Shown here: positions 27,385 through 40,404 of the stretch, piece by piece
How the letters are laid out: each line of letters starts with the position of its first letter
Position numbering within the stretch: the stretch's first letter is position 1
Assembly (NCBI GenBank): GCA_022577435.1
Contig: JAKOON010000008.1
Span: 13,808,501-13,872,500, forward strand
DNA length: 64,000 nt
DNA from: Embiotoca jacksoni
Taxonomy: Eukaryota > Chordata > Actinopteri > Embiotocidae
Direction of reading: 5' to 3'
Made by a program: the position numbers and the translations under genes
Notes under the pieces: model-generated
Databases searched by the model: none
What the model was told of the DNA's origin: nothing
What the model saw: only the letters and a program-made list of their open reading frames with translations

Positions 27385-28097
27385 TCACTGTTTTTAGCTC
27401 TATCTGCACTTTTTTTATGTTCATGATTTTAACAGTGCATGAAGGCACCCTGTGTTACTGTACTAGTTATTGTGAAATAAATTTGAGTGTCTTGAAAATA
27501 TCAATGATTTAGGTCGTGGACCAGCTGAGAACTACTGATCTGAGATCTGGACTGCATAGGATATTTTAAAGGATTCAAAATAAACTTACTGGTGACACTT
27601 TCTTCGCGAATTAAAACATGTTTTTAGCTTTTCTGCACTTTGTTGTTATTTAATACGCCAAGACAGATACGTTCAAATGTGACAGCCCTGACATCAGGTG
27701 TATGAAACCTTCTGTGGCTCCAGTAAGTGAAGTCTGATAAATCTCCTCTGACAGTCAGCGTTGGTTTGAGATGAAGACTACAAGGCTGAAAATTAAAAAT
27801 GTTGGGAGATGAGGAGGTCAAGTTGAATTGTGGGTAATGTAGGCACCCGGTTTTGACAAGCAAGCCTGTATGAAAATAAGGACATCTGTAGTTCTGCAGC
27901 TCCACAGAGTCAGACGATGTCCAAGGAGAGTAGGGTTCAATTAAATGAGTGACATCAGCAGGCAAAAATGATTCAGAGAATAACTGATGGAAGCTCATTC
28001 AGCTGAGCGGTCTGCTGCTTCACCAAGAATAAAACCGACTGTAACATAATGAGACAGTTCATGAAAAGATCGCAGAGTTACATGTCTCTAAACTGCA

Positions 28098-31000
28098 CTA
28101 TGCCCGCATGAGCAGATGCAGTTTCCTTTGGATGATTTCAGAGTTCATGGTCCACAGGAACTCAGTCAGTCCTCCAGCGAGCAGCTCCTCCATGGGAACA
28201 AACTGTAACACCTGCCTGCCACCTCCGGGAGGCTGACTTTCATTTTTACCCGTGTCCTCGTCTCCGCCGAGCAGCAGACACATGCCCTTGTGGACGTCGG
28301 TGAGGACCGGCAGCATTCGGGCAGCAGCTTCGGGGCAGAAGCCGACGCACACGAGCACCGTCCCAACCGCACCGCAGGGGGGCGGACACCTGAACGACAC
28401 CGAGCGGAAACACACGTGCAGGCAGAGCACAACAGCTGCAGTGACACGGGTGAGAGCAGAAAACACCGGCAGCAGCAGGGCATCCCCAGAGCTCAGGGTC
28501 TGCAGGGAAAACATGACACAAGCCAAGAGCTGCTGCTGGTACAGCGGCTCCCCGTCGTGCAGCGAGATGCAGCCTCTTTGAGAGAATAAAGGCTGTGCAG
28601 AAAATGTTAAGACTAAATCCCCGGTTTGGCTCTGACAGGCGCCCCAAACCGAGCAGCTGCCAAACACCAAACACCGCGTCTTCTTTTTGTCCCTGCCGCC
28701 GTCGGCTTCGAAGACGCAAAGACCCGCAACCTCGGACAAGATGGAGGCCGCACAAGCCACATGGCAAGAATCACAGGCGGGTACACGAGTCCAGTCTACG
28801 GCTGCGTCCGCCAGAGCCTCATTCAAGTGGTTTAATAGCCCACCTTCACAGAAGGGAGAGTTTCTGACTGCAGGCAGTGCAGCTCCAACAATAACATACC
28901 ATGAATCTACGCGACAGTCGGACAGAGGTCCTTCCAGCACGCAGCCCGTCCCCCCGTCCCCACTGCTGTGTCTCTGCATCAAGCTGGCATGGCAACCTCT
29001 CTCAATCCGCTCCCTCCAGCTCAGCGTCTGTAATTCCCTCCGCTCGTTGAAGGAGCCTGTTTGCTTCTGCTGTCCCAGAGGTCGGCCCGCTGCCGCGCTG
29101 CAGCAGGCGGGCCTCACCGTGTTACGGGAGATCCACCGGCTCCGGGGAAGAAAGCTCACCTGCACACAGAAACACTTGATCAAGTTCAAGTTAAGGCATC
29201 TGAAAGATGCGTGTTGTCGTTGATAATGAAACCTGAGACCAAAGTTGGATTTTGAATGAGCAGAAACGTTTCGTTGTTTTTTTTTTTTAACAGGCTAATA
29301 AGACGATTATATGTATTGTATGACCGATTGTATTCTGACACGTGTTTAACCTCACAGGACTGAATTCTATGTTGAAAATGTTGAAGACAGTTTACCTAAT
29401 TGGTTATATAAAAATGATGAGAATAACTAATCTAACACCTTGAACATGTGGTTGAAAACTTTGTGCAGTTTTAATTCCATTAAAAAAAAAAATTTTTTTT
29501 TAAAAAGGCTAATTGGTTCTGAATGTCAAACATCATTAAGTTTGACAAATCTACAAAATACTGACTGTATCCGACAAGTCTGAGAAGAGAAACCACACAT
29601 TTTCACTCCGTTTATGTTTTGTAACTTTCCTGCTCAGGTTTGTGTTGATTTGATGTTTTGTGTTGCTGCAGCTTTTCTCTTTGGGGACAATAAAGATGCT
29701 GCTGAACTTCAAGCAATCAAAGCACTTATATTTGGCTTCATGTTCTATACTGTGCTCTGTAGCTGAAGAGCATTTTAACAAAGAAGACATCGCTGACTCG
29801 GAGGAATTTCAATAAGCTTGTAAGCTTCTGAACATTTGTGAACTCTTAGTAAACATGATGAACCTTTTGTCTACAGCCATGCTAGCAGCTCTCTGAGAAG
29901 TCACAGTAATGCTTTGAGCTTATTGCCAATGTCAGCATGCTAACGCGCTAATGTCAAGAAGGTACTGTCTCACATTTGCCAACAAAACACAAGCACAGCT
30001 GAAGTTGGACGAGGAAACGTCATTCGTTTTGGACAAATTGAAATTTTGACCAGAAAATGGGATCACGAAACAGATTCGAATTCATCTTGAGGGGGACATG
30101 AATGACTGCCAGCCCATCAAACGTTGTCAAGAAATATTTCTCTAAACCACAAATGTTAACTGCATAGTGGTGGTAAAGGAAAAGTGAAGGATCATTAAAA
30201 TAATTAAAATTCATCTTAAGGAGTCAAAAAAAAAAAAAAAACATCTGAAGAAATCCATCCGAGGTCTGAGTCTGGACCAGACTGACCGACACTCGCATCT
30301 CCAGAGTCCTGCAGGACGGGCTTAACTTAACATCTCATCTAATAAAGACGCAGACAATCTTAACCTCAACTTTAAAACTCGTGTCCTTAAGGTACTCAGA
30401 ATATTGAAATCTTATCTAACACTGAAGACCGCGTGATACGATTGAAAACTTAGCCAATAAATGGACCTTTGGGTTTCTGTCAGCTCAGTTATCTGTTCTT
30501 CGTGCTCTGAAGATATCCTACCTGGAAACGCTGCAGGTATTCACGAGCCGCGCGGTCCCTGATGTGGTCGAGCCGCTGCCGCTGCCCGGTGCTCATTTCT
30601 TCAAACAATCGCAGGTTTTCTGTGATCGTGTCCACCTGCAGACTGTGGAAGTAAGAGCACACTTCTTCATGCTGTCTCAGAAACGACTCCGGGATGAGAG
30701 AATTGGGGAAAAGTGCCTCTCGGTCGGCCAGATGAGGTCCGTAATTACGGATCAGTTTGGAGAGCAGCGGCCTCACGGCCTCTTTGCCGTTATAGTCCCG
30801 ACAAACAACATAAACCTCGGAGTTGCCCGCTTTGCTGGTGGCAGGTTTGAAGACGCTGACCGACTGGTAACAGCAGTTGAGCAGGTACAGTAAGCAGACG
30901 GAGGAGTGTTCGTACAGGGTAAACATTTTCAGTACGAAGGAACCGCCGGGGCTCAGCAGCAGCAGCGCGGCGGCGGCCTCGCAGTAATGCAGGGACGCCA

Positions 31001-31772
31001 CCAGCGCCTCCTGCTCATCGGGGTTCTCCTGACAGTCGAAGCTTCCATCTGCCGTCACCAAATCAACTCGCCGCATGTTGGACACAAACGCCTGTAGATC
31101 CAGCAAGTGCGTCTGCGTCATGATGTTGCCCGTGTTATCCGAGCCAAAGAACCACCAGGGCAGCGTGTTGGCGATCAGACGGTCATCTGCGATGGTCGTG
31201 CTTCTCCCGTTAGCTTCGTGGTACGGGTTGAGAGTGTTGGCGGCCCAGCACCAGTCGCAGTAGCGTGTGGACTCGCTGGTTTTCATGTAGTGGTTCAAAG
31301 CAGTAATAAAGGCCCCCGGAGCCTCACACAGGTGGACCGTGTTCAGCTCTCCAATTTGAAGAGCCGCCCCCGGAAGAAGATCGAAGGTTCCCAGGATCTC
31401 GTAGAACTTGCACCAGGCTTGAGTGCAGATTTCCGCGTTGGCGGCCGAGCGTACGGCAGCGATCACCTTGCCGGCTCGATTGGTGGAGTTGGTGTGCTGA
31501 TGCCACACCTGTACGTTCTTGTTACTGAGCTGGTTCTTCACAGCGTTCAGCGACGCCTTCAGGGCCTGCAGGCGGCAGTGCTCCTCTGCTGGGTGTCTGA
31601 GAGCCACATTTGGATCCGGGATGCACCACTCCCCACCGGGTGGTTTCACATAGAGTCTGACTTTGTCAAAAAGACCTTGTATCTCAGCCAGTGTCTCGGG
31701 GTCAGCTGCCACCGTGTTGCCAAATTGCTGCTGCTTGCCGACTTTCCTCCTGCTGCCGCTGCCGGAACTCAT
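28098..31772 (-). CDS. cmtr2: cap-specific mRNA (nucleoside-2'-O-)-methyltransferase 2
   Basis: Methylates the 2'-O of the second transcribed nucleotide of capped mRNA (cap2) using SAM (family knowledge). Coding exons are 31772-30522 (417 codons) and 29159-28098 (353 codons plus stop), joined in phase 0 at a CAG/GTAGGA donor and a TGTGTGCAG/GTGAGC acceptor. The 770-residue product equals human CMTR2 in length. The Adrift-type methyltransferase domain lies in exon 1: SAM-binding LCEAPGAF at 148-155, then VTADGSFD with D242, FVLKMF with K282 and GNSEVYVV with E319. With K122 (WCKFYEI) these fit the K-D-K-E tetrad of the family (residue assignment inferred). Exon 2 encodes the non-catalytic C-terminal half, ending NSEIIQRKLHLLMRA. 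ATG choice: it follows an acceptor at 31782, and MSSGSGSRRK is a plausible basic N terminus. Reading through the donor would add ten residues and stop at 30489. Confidence 0.95.
29900..30175 (+). repeat. dispersed repeat family A in the cmtr2 intron
   Basis: Holds cagcatgctaacgcgctaat, cacaagcacagctgaagttg, ggacaaattgaaattttgac and tcatcttgagggggacatga in the family order. Sits inside the intron between the two cmtr2 coding exons. Confidence 0.65.
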
Positions 31773-33060
31773 CTTCCACACCTGCTGAAGGAAAACAACA
31801 CGAGGAGTTTGGATGTACACCGATTAAGCAGCAAAGCTGAATCATCCACGTTCTGCTTCGATGTAATCCACCAGATGGATCGGAGTTTACGTGACCTGCT
31901 TTCCCAGAACAGGTACTTTCAATCTTCAGGAAAAACAAATTAAAAAAAATTAGCCGACAGTTCATTCACAGTGACTTCGACCGAGGCCCGGCCCTTTAAA
32001 TATTCATGCATGAGAGGTGTTAAAATGTCAACCCGTTGTATTACGGTGCCCTCGGGCCACTGGGGCAGACTGTAAATACTAGTGATTACTTCACCAGACT
32101 GGGGCTTCATGCCGTCTCTTCTAGTAAGGCTTTAAAATAACAACACTGACTCTGACTAGCATATTTTACTAACATTTCCACATGAAAAATACCAGGGGGG
32201 AATCTTAAACCTAGCCTGGTTTTAGCAGATCCAAATAAAACAAGAAACCTTCTGTGTTTCAACACTTGATATGTTGTCTCTCAGCATGGAGGCAACATAA
32301 GTCAACATTATGAGGCTCAAGCATTTTTCAGGTAATGAAATGGGCTTTTAAATGATTCGTTTACGTTCAGAAGCCGGAGAACGTTCTCTTTGCATAAAGG
32401 ACTATTCAGTCCTCGACTTTTTCGGGAACATTGTGAATCACCAACTCTGGAGACGTCGTGTCGTGGTTGTTGCCCACGGTACGACCTAAACAGGAGCACC
32501 GGTCTACCCGTGATGGTTAAGACCTTTTACTAGGTCACATGAAAAACCCTCATGGTGAGCTGAAATCATTTTTAACAACCCATGTAATTATTGATTAGTG
32601 ATTTCTAACTTGATGGCGTAAAACTAATTTACAGTCGGAATCAAATCAACGGAGCTAATCCTCTGCTCATGATGTCTTTGACAACGCTGGGCAGCAGGCA
32701 GTATTTTTGGGCGATTTCTTGATTAGAAAATCAAGTGAGTCAGTGATGAATGGCAATATATGGTATACGGCTAATGACAGCACATCCATCGGGTATTTGT
32801 CACATACAAGCACTGCTGCTGTGTATGAAGTCAGCTTCTCTGTGCAGCATTAAGAAACGGTTCAGCTGCCGTGACATTAACAAGCAAGAAAAGCAGCCTC
32901 GTGTTACTTTTTTTTATTTTTTTTTTTTTTATCCTTGCAAGAGATCCAGGAAAGGATTAAGACACTTGAGATCAGTGATATTAAATAAATGTATCAATAC
33001 AGATGTGTTGTGAGATTATAAGGAGTCTTTGAGACAAATTAACCTGAGCATCACACTAGT

Positions 33061-33061
<1 letters not shown>

Positions 33062-33096
<35 letters not shown>

Positions 33097-33135
33097 TAGA
33101 TACTTTATTAATCCCACAAAGGGAAATTTACGTGC
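33062..33135 (-). repeat. (GACA)n joined to a retroposon tail in cmtr2 intron 1
   Basis: About nine agacagacagac units run into atagatactttattaatccc, acaaagggaaattta. This is the same microsatellite-plus-tail architecture as the 22.08 kb copy. Confidence 0.6.
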
Positions 33136-34647
33136 CAACAAGCTTTCGTAAAACAACAGAATTCAAATATCAATCGGCTATTTTAACGATGAAGGATTTA
33201 TTATTATCGTTTGCCAAATAAATGACTATCTCTTGTATGTACAGTATGAAACAGTCGCAACACTTTTTAATGGTTTTGTTGAGGTGAAATGATTAGTTGA
33301 TCAATCAAATAGCTGATCAACGGAAAAATTGTCAACTATATTGGTCACCAATTAATGAAAAAAATTCTCCACAGCAAGCTTCTTGAATAAGAATATTTTC
33401 TCGTTCCTTTTGTCTTCCATGATAATAAAGACCATAACTTTTGATTATGGACTATTGGTCGGGACAAAACAAGACAGGTTGCGCAATGGTCTTAAAAAAA
33501 CAACAACTGGTCAACATTTTATTTCCCAATTTGTGACATTTTAAAGACCAAAAAACTGATTAATCAATCGTAACAATTATGACAGATTGAAAGCCCTTTT
33601 GTTTCTACAAAAAACAGCAGGTGAAAATCACACTTAAAAGCAATTAATAATTTATTTATTTTTTTAATTTTGGACAATTTCTTAAAACTAAAATGACTGT
33701 AAACCTTTTGTGTTGTTAATCCCAAATAAGCAATTAGAGGATGACTTTGGGCTCTACGTTCCAATACGCGTTTATCTGCATTCGCAAAAATGTTTTGAGA
33801 CTGCCTCAGCAGTTTATTTAAGAACAATTGATACAGGTTGTTTATCTTTCTCAGTAACAAGATATTTAAGTATAATAATATTTTTTTGGGGATGATTCAT
33901 GCTGGCATGACAAGCATCCCAGCGATATCACCATCTGACAGATTTGTGTCTAGAATACAGAAATTTGTTTAGTTCCCCACTGAATTATTGCTTCCTGAAA
34001 ATATTGATATATATTAATAGAAATCAATGTATTCAGCCTGTTTTACTATAATCAATTCATTTAGTTGCTTGAGTTTTACCTTGTATTATTTCGCTATCTT
34101 TTATTATCTTGATTTCCTATCTTTCGTTGGCGTCTTATTCCATTAACTTTTTGGGAGGTTTTGGTCGTTTTGGTGTACATTAGTCTGATTTACTTTCAAC
34201 GGGCTGCTTTGAACTACATTTGATTTGATGTATTTGTCTGAGAGGTGTTGCATTAATAAAGTTTGATCGATGATTGATCGGTTCTGCTGCTGCCTTCTGA
34301 AACAGAGTCTTTGTTGTGGAGGTAAATAAAGAGCGAGTGAGCAAAGAGCCTCAACACAGCTGCGTGTTTTGGGGACTGTGAGGACAGTGGAGAGTCTTCT
34401 GTGTCCCAAACACTGCTAGTGACAAACACAAACTACAACATTTAAAAGTTTATCGTCAGTTTAAGGAAAACGAGACGCTTCATTGGAGCCCAGAGCTGAA
34501 GGCCGAGTTGTGTCTCCTGAAACCCGAAGCGGCGGAATTTTCTCACACAGTGTTGAAGACTTGGACTCCTTCAGTAGGAAGTCTCTGTCCCGCTGCTGTC
34601 TGCCGATAAGACACGAAACAAACCGAAAACACTGAACAGAAACTCAC

Positions 34648-34720
34648 CGTCCCGCCGCTGCTGTCAGGAAACTGAACGGCCCGTACACGTGACTCAGAGT
34701 AACACTGCGCATGCTCACGA
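34648..34720 (-). promoter_or_regulatory. cmtr2 5'UTR exon and promoter
   Basis: A donor reading ACG/GTGAGTTT on the minus strand ends an apparent non-coding first exon at 34648. It pairs with the acceptor just before the cmtr2 ATG (near 31782), giving an intron of about 2.9 kb. Just upstream (higher coordinates) are TGCGCATGC at 34706-34714, a strong NRF1-type core, and CACGTG at 34686-34691 followed by ACTCA. This is typical of a TATA-less housekeeping promoter. The transcription start is not fixed by the sequence. Confidence 0.5.
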
Positions 34721-35769
34721 CTGAGTCGGCGGGGTCTCTCTTAAAGGAGAATGCCGCTCATATTTGAGTTTTATTTCCACGAGAAAGGTTCAAATCTGCT
34801 AAACTTAAATGTAAAATCAAATTCACCTGAATGATTTTGCAGCTGAGCTTAAACATTTTTACAAGTTTACTTTTACGTTACCATTATTATCACGTATTGT
34901 GATTATTTACCATTCTTGCTTAAAAAAACAAAAAACAACAGCAACATTTAGCATGATATTAAATAAAACTGAGCTTTACCATTCAGACCTAGTTTAGAAG
35001 GATCTGGCTGCAAGTCCAACATCATGTTGTGAGCTGCCTTCTTTATGTTTGGATGGATGAACTTTTATACCTGCTTGAGTTGAAGGGGATATGTGAATTA
35101 GATTGCATATCAAATTTAGTCTTGCTTATATAAATGATGCAACAGCATCATTGTGGGTGAATTCACTATGGAATAAACTGTATGGATCCTTCCAGCCAGA
35201 TGATTTACAGTGATTTGATCTATGTCATCATGTTATATAATTATTTGAGGTCTCTGGAGCGTGAGATGATGAAAACTGAGTTTTGAAATATTCTGCTTTA
35301 GTGTCACGTTTGAATGGGCTTTAGATGATGTTTGCATCACTGTTTCCTTTATTCTCCTTCCAATCAGCTTCATGTAGATCACATACACTGCTCATGCAAA
35401 GGTAATTCTTGAAGAATATGTGACTAACTAAAAACAGGACAGTAAGAGAGGAGTCTCATTCATAAATAATGGGCCTTTGGGATATCCAGGTGCAATTAGG
35501 ACTTTCAAAAACGGTGGGCGTAAACATTTTGTCATCCATTTTAGTGCTATAACAGTGGCTCCTCTTGTAATATTAATGTGTGCATTGTGGCGTTATCTTT
35601 CTATTTATGTCCCAGTGTCCGTACTGTCCAGATTCAGTCTCTCAAACTGTTTCAAATGGAGGAAGCCGGTTAATCTACGTTGTAAGAAGATGTTTGAAAA
35701 GTGGGCAAATTAATCCTTAGTGTTAGAAAAGGTTAATAGTCTGAAATTACAAATAATTTGAATACGAGT

Positions 35770-36358
35770 TCGGATGAGTCTGAACAGCGCTGGAGGAGCT
35801 GTTCTGTGAACAGGCAATGAAACAACGGCGAGGATGTGTGGAGGATCCAGAGGCAAAACACTGGGAGCAGTAGGCTCGACGACAACGGTGGTCTCCATGG
35901 ATCAATGCAGGATTTACAGGTTAGAGTTGATGGTGACCTCCGTGGGCTGACACACGACAGCAGGTGAGAGTCGACGGTGGGATCTCTGTGGATCTCGGCA
36001 GGACATAAAGTAAGTCAGAGACAAGACGAAGGGATGGGACAGATCAGGCAGACTGCTGGCACGCTGGCAGGTTGCGGGTGAGAAGACGAAACAGCATTAC
36101 GAAACTGGAGTGCAGGACCAGGGTTGATATACTCCCGGGAGGTGATTAACTGGATTGACAGCAGCTGTGCCAGCCGATCAGGGGAGTGGAAGTGGGAGGT
36201 CTCTCGAGGCGGGCAGTGGAGAAATCCACACCCTCCAGACACAGAAAACATAAAGGATGTGGCAGACAACAACAAACAGGGGAATGACAGAACACACGAG
36301 GAGAGGAGATCAGGGGAACAAAGGTTAAGACACACAGGGTCAGACGGGGATCCTGACA
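35770..36358 (-). mobile_element. possible LTR-type repeat
   Basis: On the minus strand it starts TGTCAGGATCCCCGTCTGACC-like sequence (TGTCAGGATCCC) and runs through a pyrimidine-rich stretch (ccctgatcggctggcacagc, cagttaatcacctcccggga), the look of a fish gypsy-type LTR. No paired LTR or coding sequence is present, and the far border is a guess. Confidence 0.3.
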
Positions 36359-36384
36359 GCTTCTGTACATTGACTGTATACAAA

Positions 36385-36880
36385 AGGGGACGTAGCTTCT
36401 GGGTCTAAAAAATGAGGCCAATGCAGAAGTGCCTCAAAGTGCAACACCACTGAGGGGCGCTAGGGTTACACTCCAAAAAGGGTGTGACACCATAGACTCC
36501 CATTCAACTTCTCTTATGAAATACAAAGTTAATAATTATTTTCCCCCAGTCATTACATATAAAGTCAGTCCTTTTATTCGTTTTCTGTCGGTCCAAATGA
36601 AAACAATCCCAAAATTAGTTAGCTATTAAGCCTCAAAAAGCAGCATTTGTGGGGGCGTGTCGGTTTGATTGACAGGCCTGTGGTGCAGTCAGACAGGGCG
36701 CAGTATCATCAGTTTTTCACTAAAATCAAATCAGATCCAGCACTCGCTCTCATCCAGCTTGTTCAAATATGGTCACTTCTGGCTCCAAAATAACAAGATG
36801 GTGACGGCTAACATACCGAACCCGAGGCTTCATGACGCCCTTTCACAAACCACTGGGTGACATCACTGTTGGTTGGAGCT
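36385..36880 (+). repeat. repeat C, longer copy
   Basis: The segment from 36757 shares gttcaaatatggtcacttct, gatggtgacggctaacat and cacaaaccactgggtgacat with 17371-17491. The preceding part (gaggggcgctagggttac, tgattgacaggcctgtgg) looks like the same element extended. Confidence 0.6.
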
Positions 36881-39800
36881 TGCTTCTATATGAACAAGGC
36901 TATTCATATATAAATACAGCTTACCTCTTTCTAATGGGCTCATTATATTTTAATAGTGTGATGCAGTTTATTTGTCTTTGTGCAATAAACTTACCATACC
37001 CATCAAGTGTATGGATATGGCTTGAAGTCAAAATTTAACTAAAACAAAATTGTAAAGAAAAAATGTCACACAGGATTAAAATAATCTACTTTGTACATTT
37101 CTGCAACTTTATTAGTTGGAGCTAAATTTTAGATTATTTATTTATTTTTTACAGACAATGGTTGCTTTGGGGGGAATTTTGTTATGAGGGTGCTTAGAGC
37201 CATTTAAAACAAAACGAGGGACAAGTAAAGCTCTGAGTTTACAGTATTCAAATCAAATGCAGCAACATATATATCTCAACTGAAATTAAAGAGCTTGGGG
37301 TTTTAAAGGTCATGTGTGACTATGAAAGTAATGAAATGTTCTCTACAAATGGGAAGAGAGAGATGGATATACCAATACTCTGTGTACTGTAGTTTTATTC
37401 CTAAAGGGCATCCACTCCCGAGTTCCTTCTAACATTCAGCTCACTCAGGTCTCCACTAACAAACCAAAACTGTGACTCAGCTTTCATTGTCCTTTTAAAT
37501 CATCCTATGGACTTAAAAACAAACAGGGATCATCAAGAAAAACTGCAACACACTTCTGACTGTACTGCTCTCAGATAGAATAACATTGTACAACGTATTT
37601 TATCCATCGTTCATACTGTTCAAACTCCTATTCCTCACCATTAAACCTACATGATTTTAACAAAAATGGATTAAACTGGATCTTTGCACAGGTTTTGAAA
37701 TGTAAAGTTGAAGCATCTCAACTTCCTAACACCTAAGCTGCTCTGCATTTTGTAACTTCTTCTCTGGTGACAGATGTGTTTCAAAGGAAATTCAAAGGGG
37801 TAAAATGTAAAAGTTATTATGCACATTAATTTCAAACTTCTGTTACATCCAAATTAAACTTCAGTTAAACTGTCAAAGATGACCTCAATCGATTAATAAA
37901 TAATGTATTTAACTTGATGTGTTATATTGTCATTACAGTTTATCCACATAACACACTATATTGTCACATAATTATCTATGTAGTAGAGTAGATGCACTGT
38001 TTAAAACATTTAAAGACTTGTTGGAAAGGAAAACACATGAGTGTTTGTTTAGTACCACAAATAGGACTTAATCGTATCCTGATCTGCTGTACACACACAA
38101 GGTGACAGAGGCCTGTCCTTCACCTGAGCTCATTGCCACTGCAGCGATTATTCCGCAGAGTTCGGCCCGGAGACAACATCTGCTGTCACCACTTCAATGA
38201 AGGCCGAGCAGCAGAATGATGTACGTGTCTTATCTCTATCATGGGGATTTGAGCCTGCTGGTCAAAGCCTTGATATGCAGAAAACAAGGTCATACGTGCA
38301 CACAATCATGGCTTACAGTACACTGTTGGACACACACATTCACCACGGTGAGAGTAACACCGCTCTCATTTGGTATGGAGAAAGACACAGCCAGTCAGAA
38401 AACAGACACTTATCTGCAAATTAAACAGGAGCAAAAATCTTTCCTTTTTTTTCATTCTGAATACAAAAGACATGAAGATTTCAATCAGTGTGGGAGTGAC
38501 AGAAATCCCCCACACACACAGCAACAGAAATAACGCGCTGGCATCCGTTTTCATTCAAGCTTCCTGCTAACGCTCTTATCAGGAACAATTAAACGTTTAA
38601 AAGGGACGCCGCCACAAATTGCCATTTAATTAATTAGCTCTGAAAGAAGCCTACATTACAAGTCATCTTTCAGTAAGAAAGTAGCTAAAGGGGACATCAT
38701 AGTAATGAGGGCTGGAAATAATTTTCCAGAGGCCGAGAAAAATGAAAAGATAATCTAATGCAGAGAACAATGGATGATATTAGCCATGCTAGTGGCGTCG
38801 TAGTAGAGATGACAATGTCAGTCTGTCGGTCACTCGGTTGGTGCACCACTTTCGAACAGACTGAAATAAGTCAACAACTGTGGGTTGCATTGAATTTGTA
38901 TGTACAGACGTTCATGGTGCGCAGACAATAAATGACTTTGGTGAAATCCTGGAATTTAATTTAGGGCGACCAGCAGGTCAATGTTTGGGGAAAATGTCTC
39001 AGTCATCAGCGCCAGACTTTGCAGACATTCAGTTTCCAGGCAATATATCTTAATAATGTTGGTCTTTCCCTGAGTTTTTTCTGACCATGAGGCTGTAGGA
39101 TTTGTTTGCAATTTTGACTTTTTTTTTGACTTGACATTTCTCACTATGAAATAAAAATGTATGAATTTGTCGAGTACATAAGTTCTTTTCATTGTTCAGC
39201 ATAACTCGAATCAGTTTTTTAACTTCTTGATCATTTTAAATTATGTTTTGTTGCTGAATATCATAAAGATATGTTGGTTTTTAAAGCGTATTTTTAAGTG
39301 AGCCACAGCTCAGCATTACTCCTGAATTTGCTGGATGTGATTCCAGCAGTTTGAGCCACTGACAATCACTCATATCTCACATTCGGTGCTTACAAGATTT
39401 AGAGGACGTATCACTGAACATCCACTGATCCCTCGCAGTGAAAGGATCTGGCACGAACTGCAACAGCACCGTGAGTCTCTACGCTCTCCTCTCTGGTGGG
39501 ATAGTTAAACATTAGAGTTTGTGTTTGTCGGAAAAGTCTGTAAAAAAAAAAATGAAAAAGAACAGGAGCATGAAAGTGTGTGCGTTTGTGCTCATGTGGA
39601 TTTTTAAGTGTTACCAGGTGAAGAATTAGGGTATTGATTATCTTTTGCGGTCTCTGGGCTAGCTACTGGTTCACTATCTCAGTGAATCCCTCCAAATGAA
39701 CGGATTGTTTCAGGAAGTGAATCAGTTTAGTTTGTTAATCCCAAAAAAGTTGTCTTATTGAACGAATCATTCGCAAACGTCAAAACACTATTTATGAGAA

Positions 39801-40264
39801 AATAGCTGAAGCCAATAACATTTCCAGCCTGAAACAATGCAAACATTGTGAAGTCAAAACTCTTTTAATTATTTGAAGCAGAAAACACTGAGATGATTTT
39901 AATGGGCAGACAACAGCAGTGCTAAGCTCTTGGTAGCTGTTTGCTAGTTGTGTTTCCCATTAGGAGTTGCCTTTATAAACCTATGGGCCAGTTCACACTG
40001 AGTCCAGCTGCAGGATTCAAGAAAGATTTGGTGGTTCATGTGATTTTCAAGGATTTTTTTTTTCTCCTCCATTTACTGGATTTAAGCATTTGGTCCGAAG
40101 GTTGAAATATAATCCCATGGGCTGAACACAAACACAGTTTTAGGTTTTCCCTTAAGGATATTAATGCTGCACGAGATGAAAACATCAATTACATAACCGA
40201 AGCATTGGTAAGGAGCTGCAGTGTATTTCTAGATGGTCTATTTTTGAATGAAAGTCATTTAATT

Positions 40265-40309
40265 GTGTGTGTGTGTGTGTGTGTGTGTTTAATTGTGTGT
40301 GAGTGCGTG

Positions 40310-40354
<45 letters not shown>

Positions 40355-40404
40355 GTGTGCGTGCGTGCGTGCGTGCGTGCGTGCGTGTGTGTGTGTGTGT
40401 GTGT
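40265..40404. repeat. compound (GT)n/(GCGT)n microsatellite
   Basis: GT runs with a gcgtgcgtgcgtgcgtgcgt core near 40361-40387; about 140 bp, almost fully alternating purine-pyrimidine. Confidence 0.95.

Larger units (their letters stand above)
11650..28090. other. calb2-cmtr2 intergenic region
   Basis: Sixteen kilobases holding the microsatellites, repeats and two weak exon candidates listed separately. Stretches such as 16170-16350 and 24540-24720 are free of obvious repeats and moderately complex, and could hold enhancers. No gene is recognised. Confidence 0.5.

Noticed and set aside
28687..29223. A 178-codon plus-strand open frame opposite cmtr2 exon 2
   Set aside because: Antisense shadow. 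The minus strand is in frame with exon 1 and completes a 770-residue protein.
31107..31943. A 278-codon plus-strand open frame opposite cmtr2
   Set aside because: Antisense shadow of cmtr2 exon 1; it runs past the cmtr2 start by chance and has no recognisable domain.
36015..36408. Overlapping open frames on both strands near 36.1-36.4 kb
   Set aside because: They lie in the LTR-like repeat and show no protein similarity.
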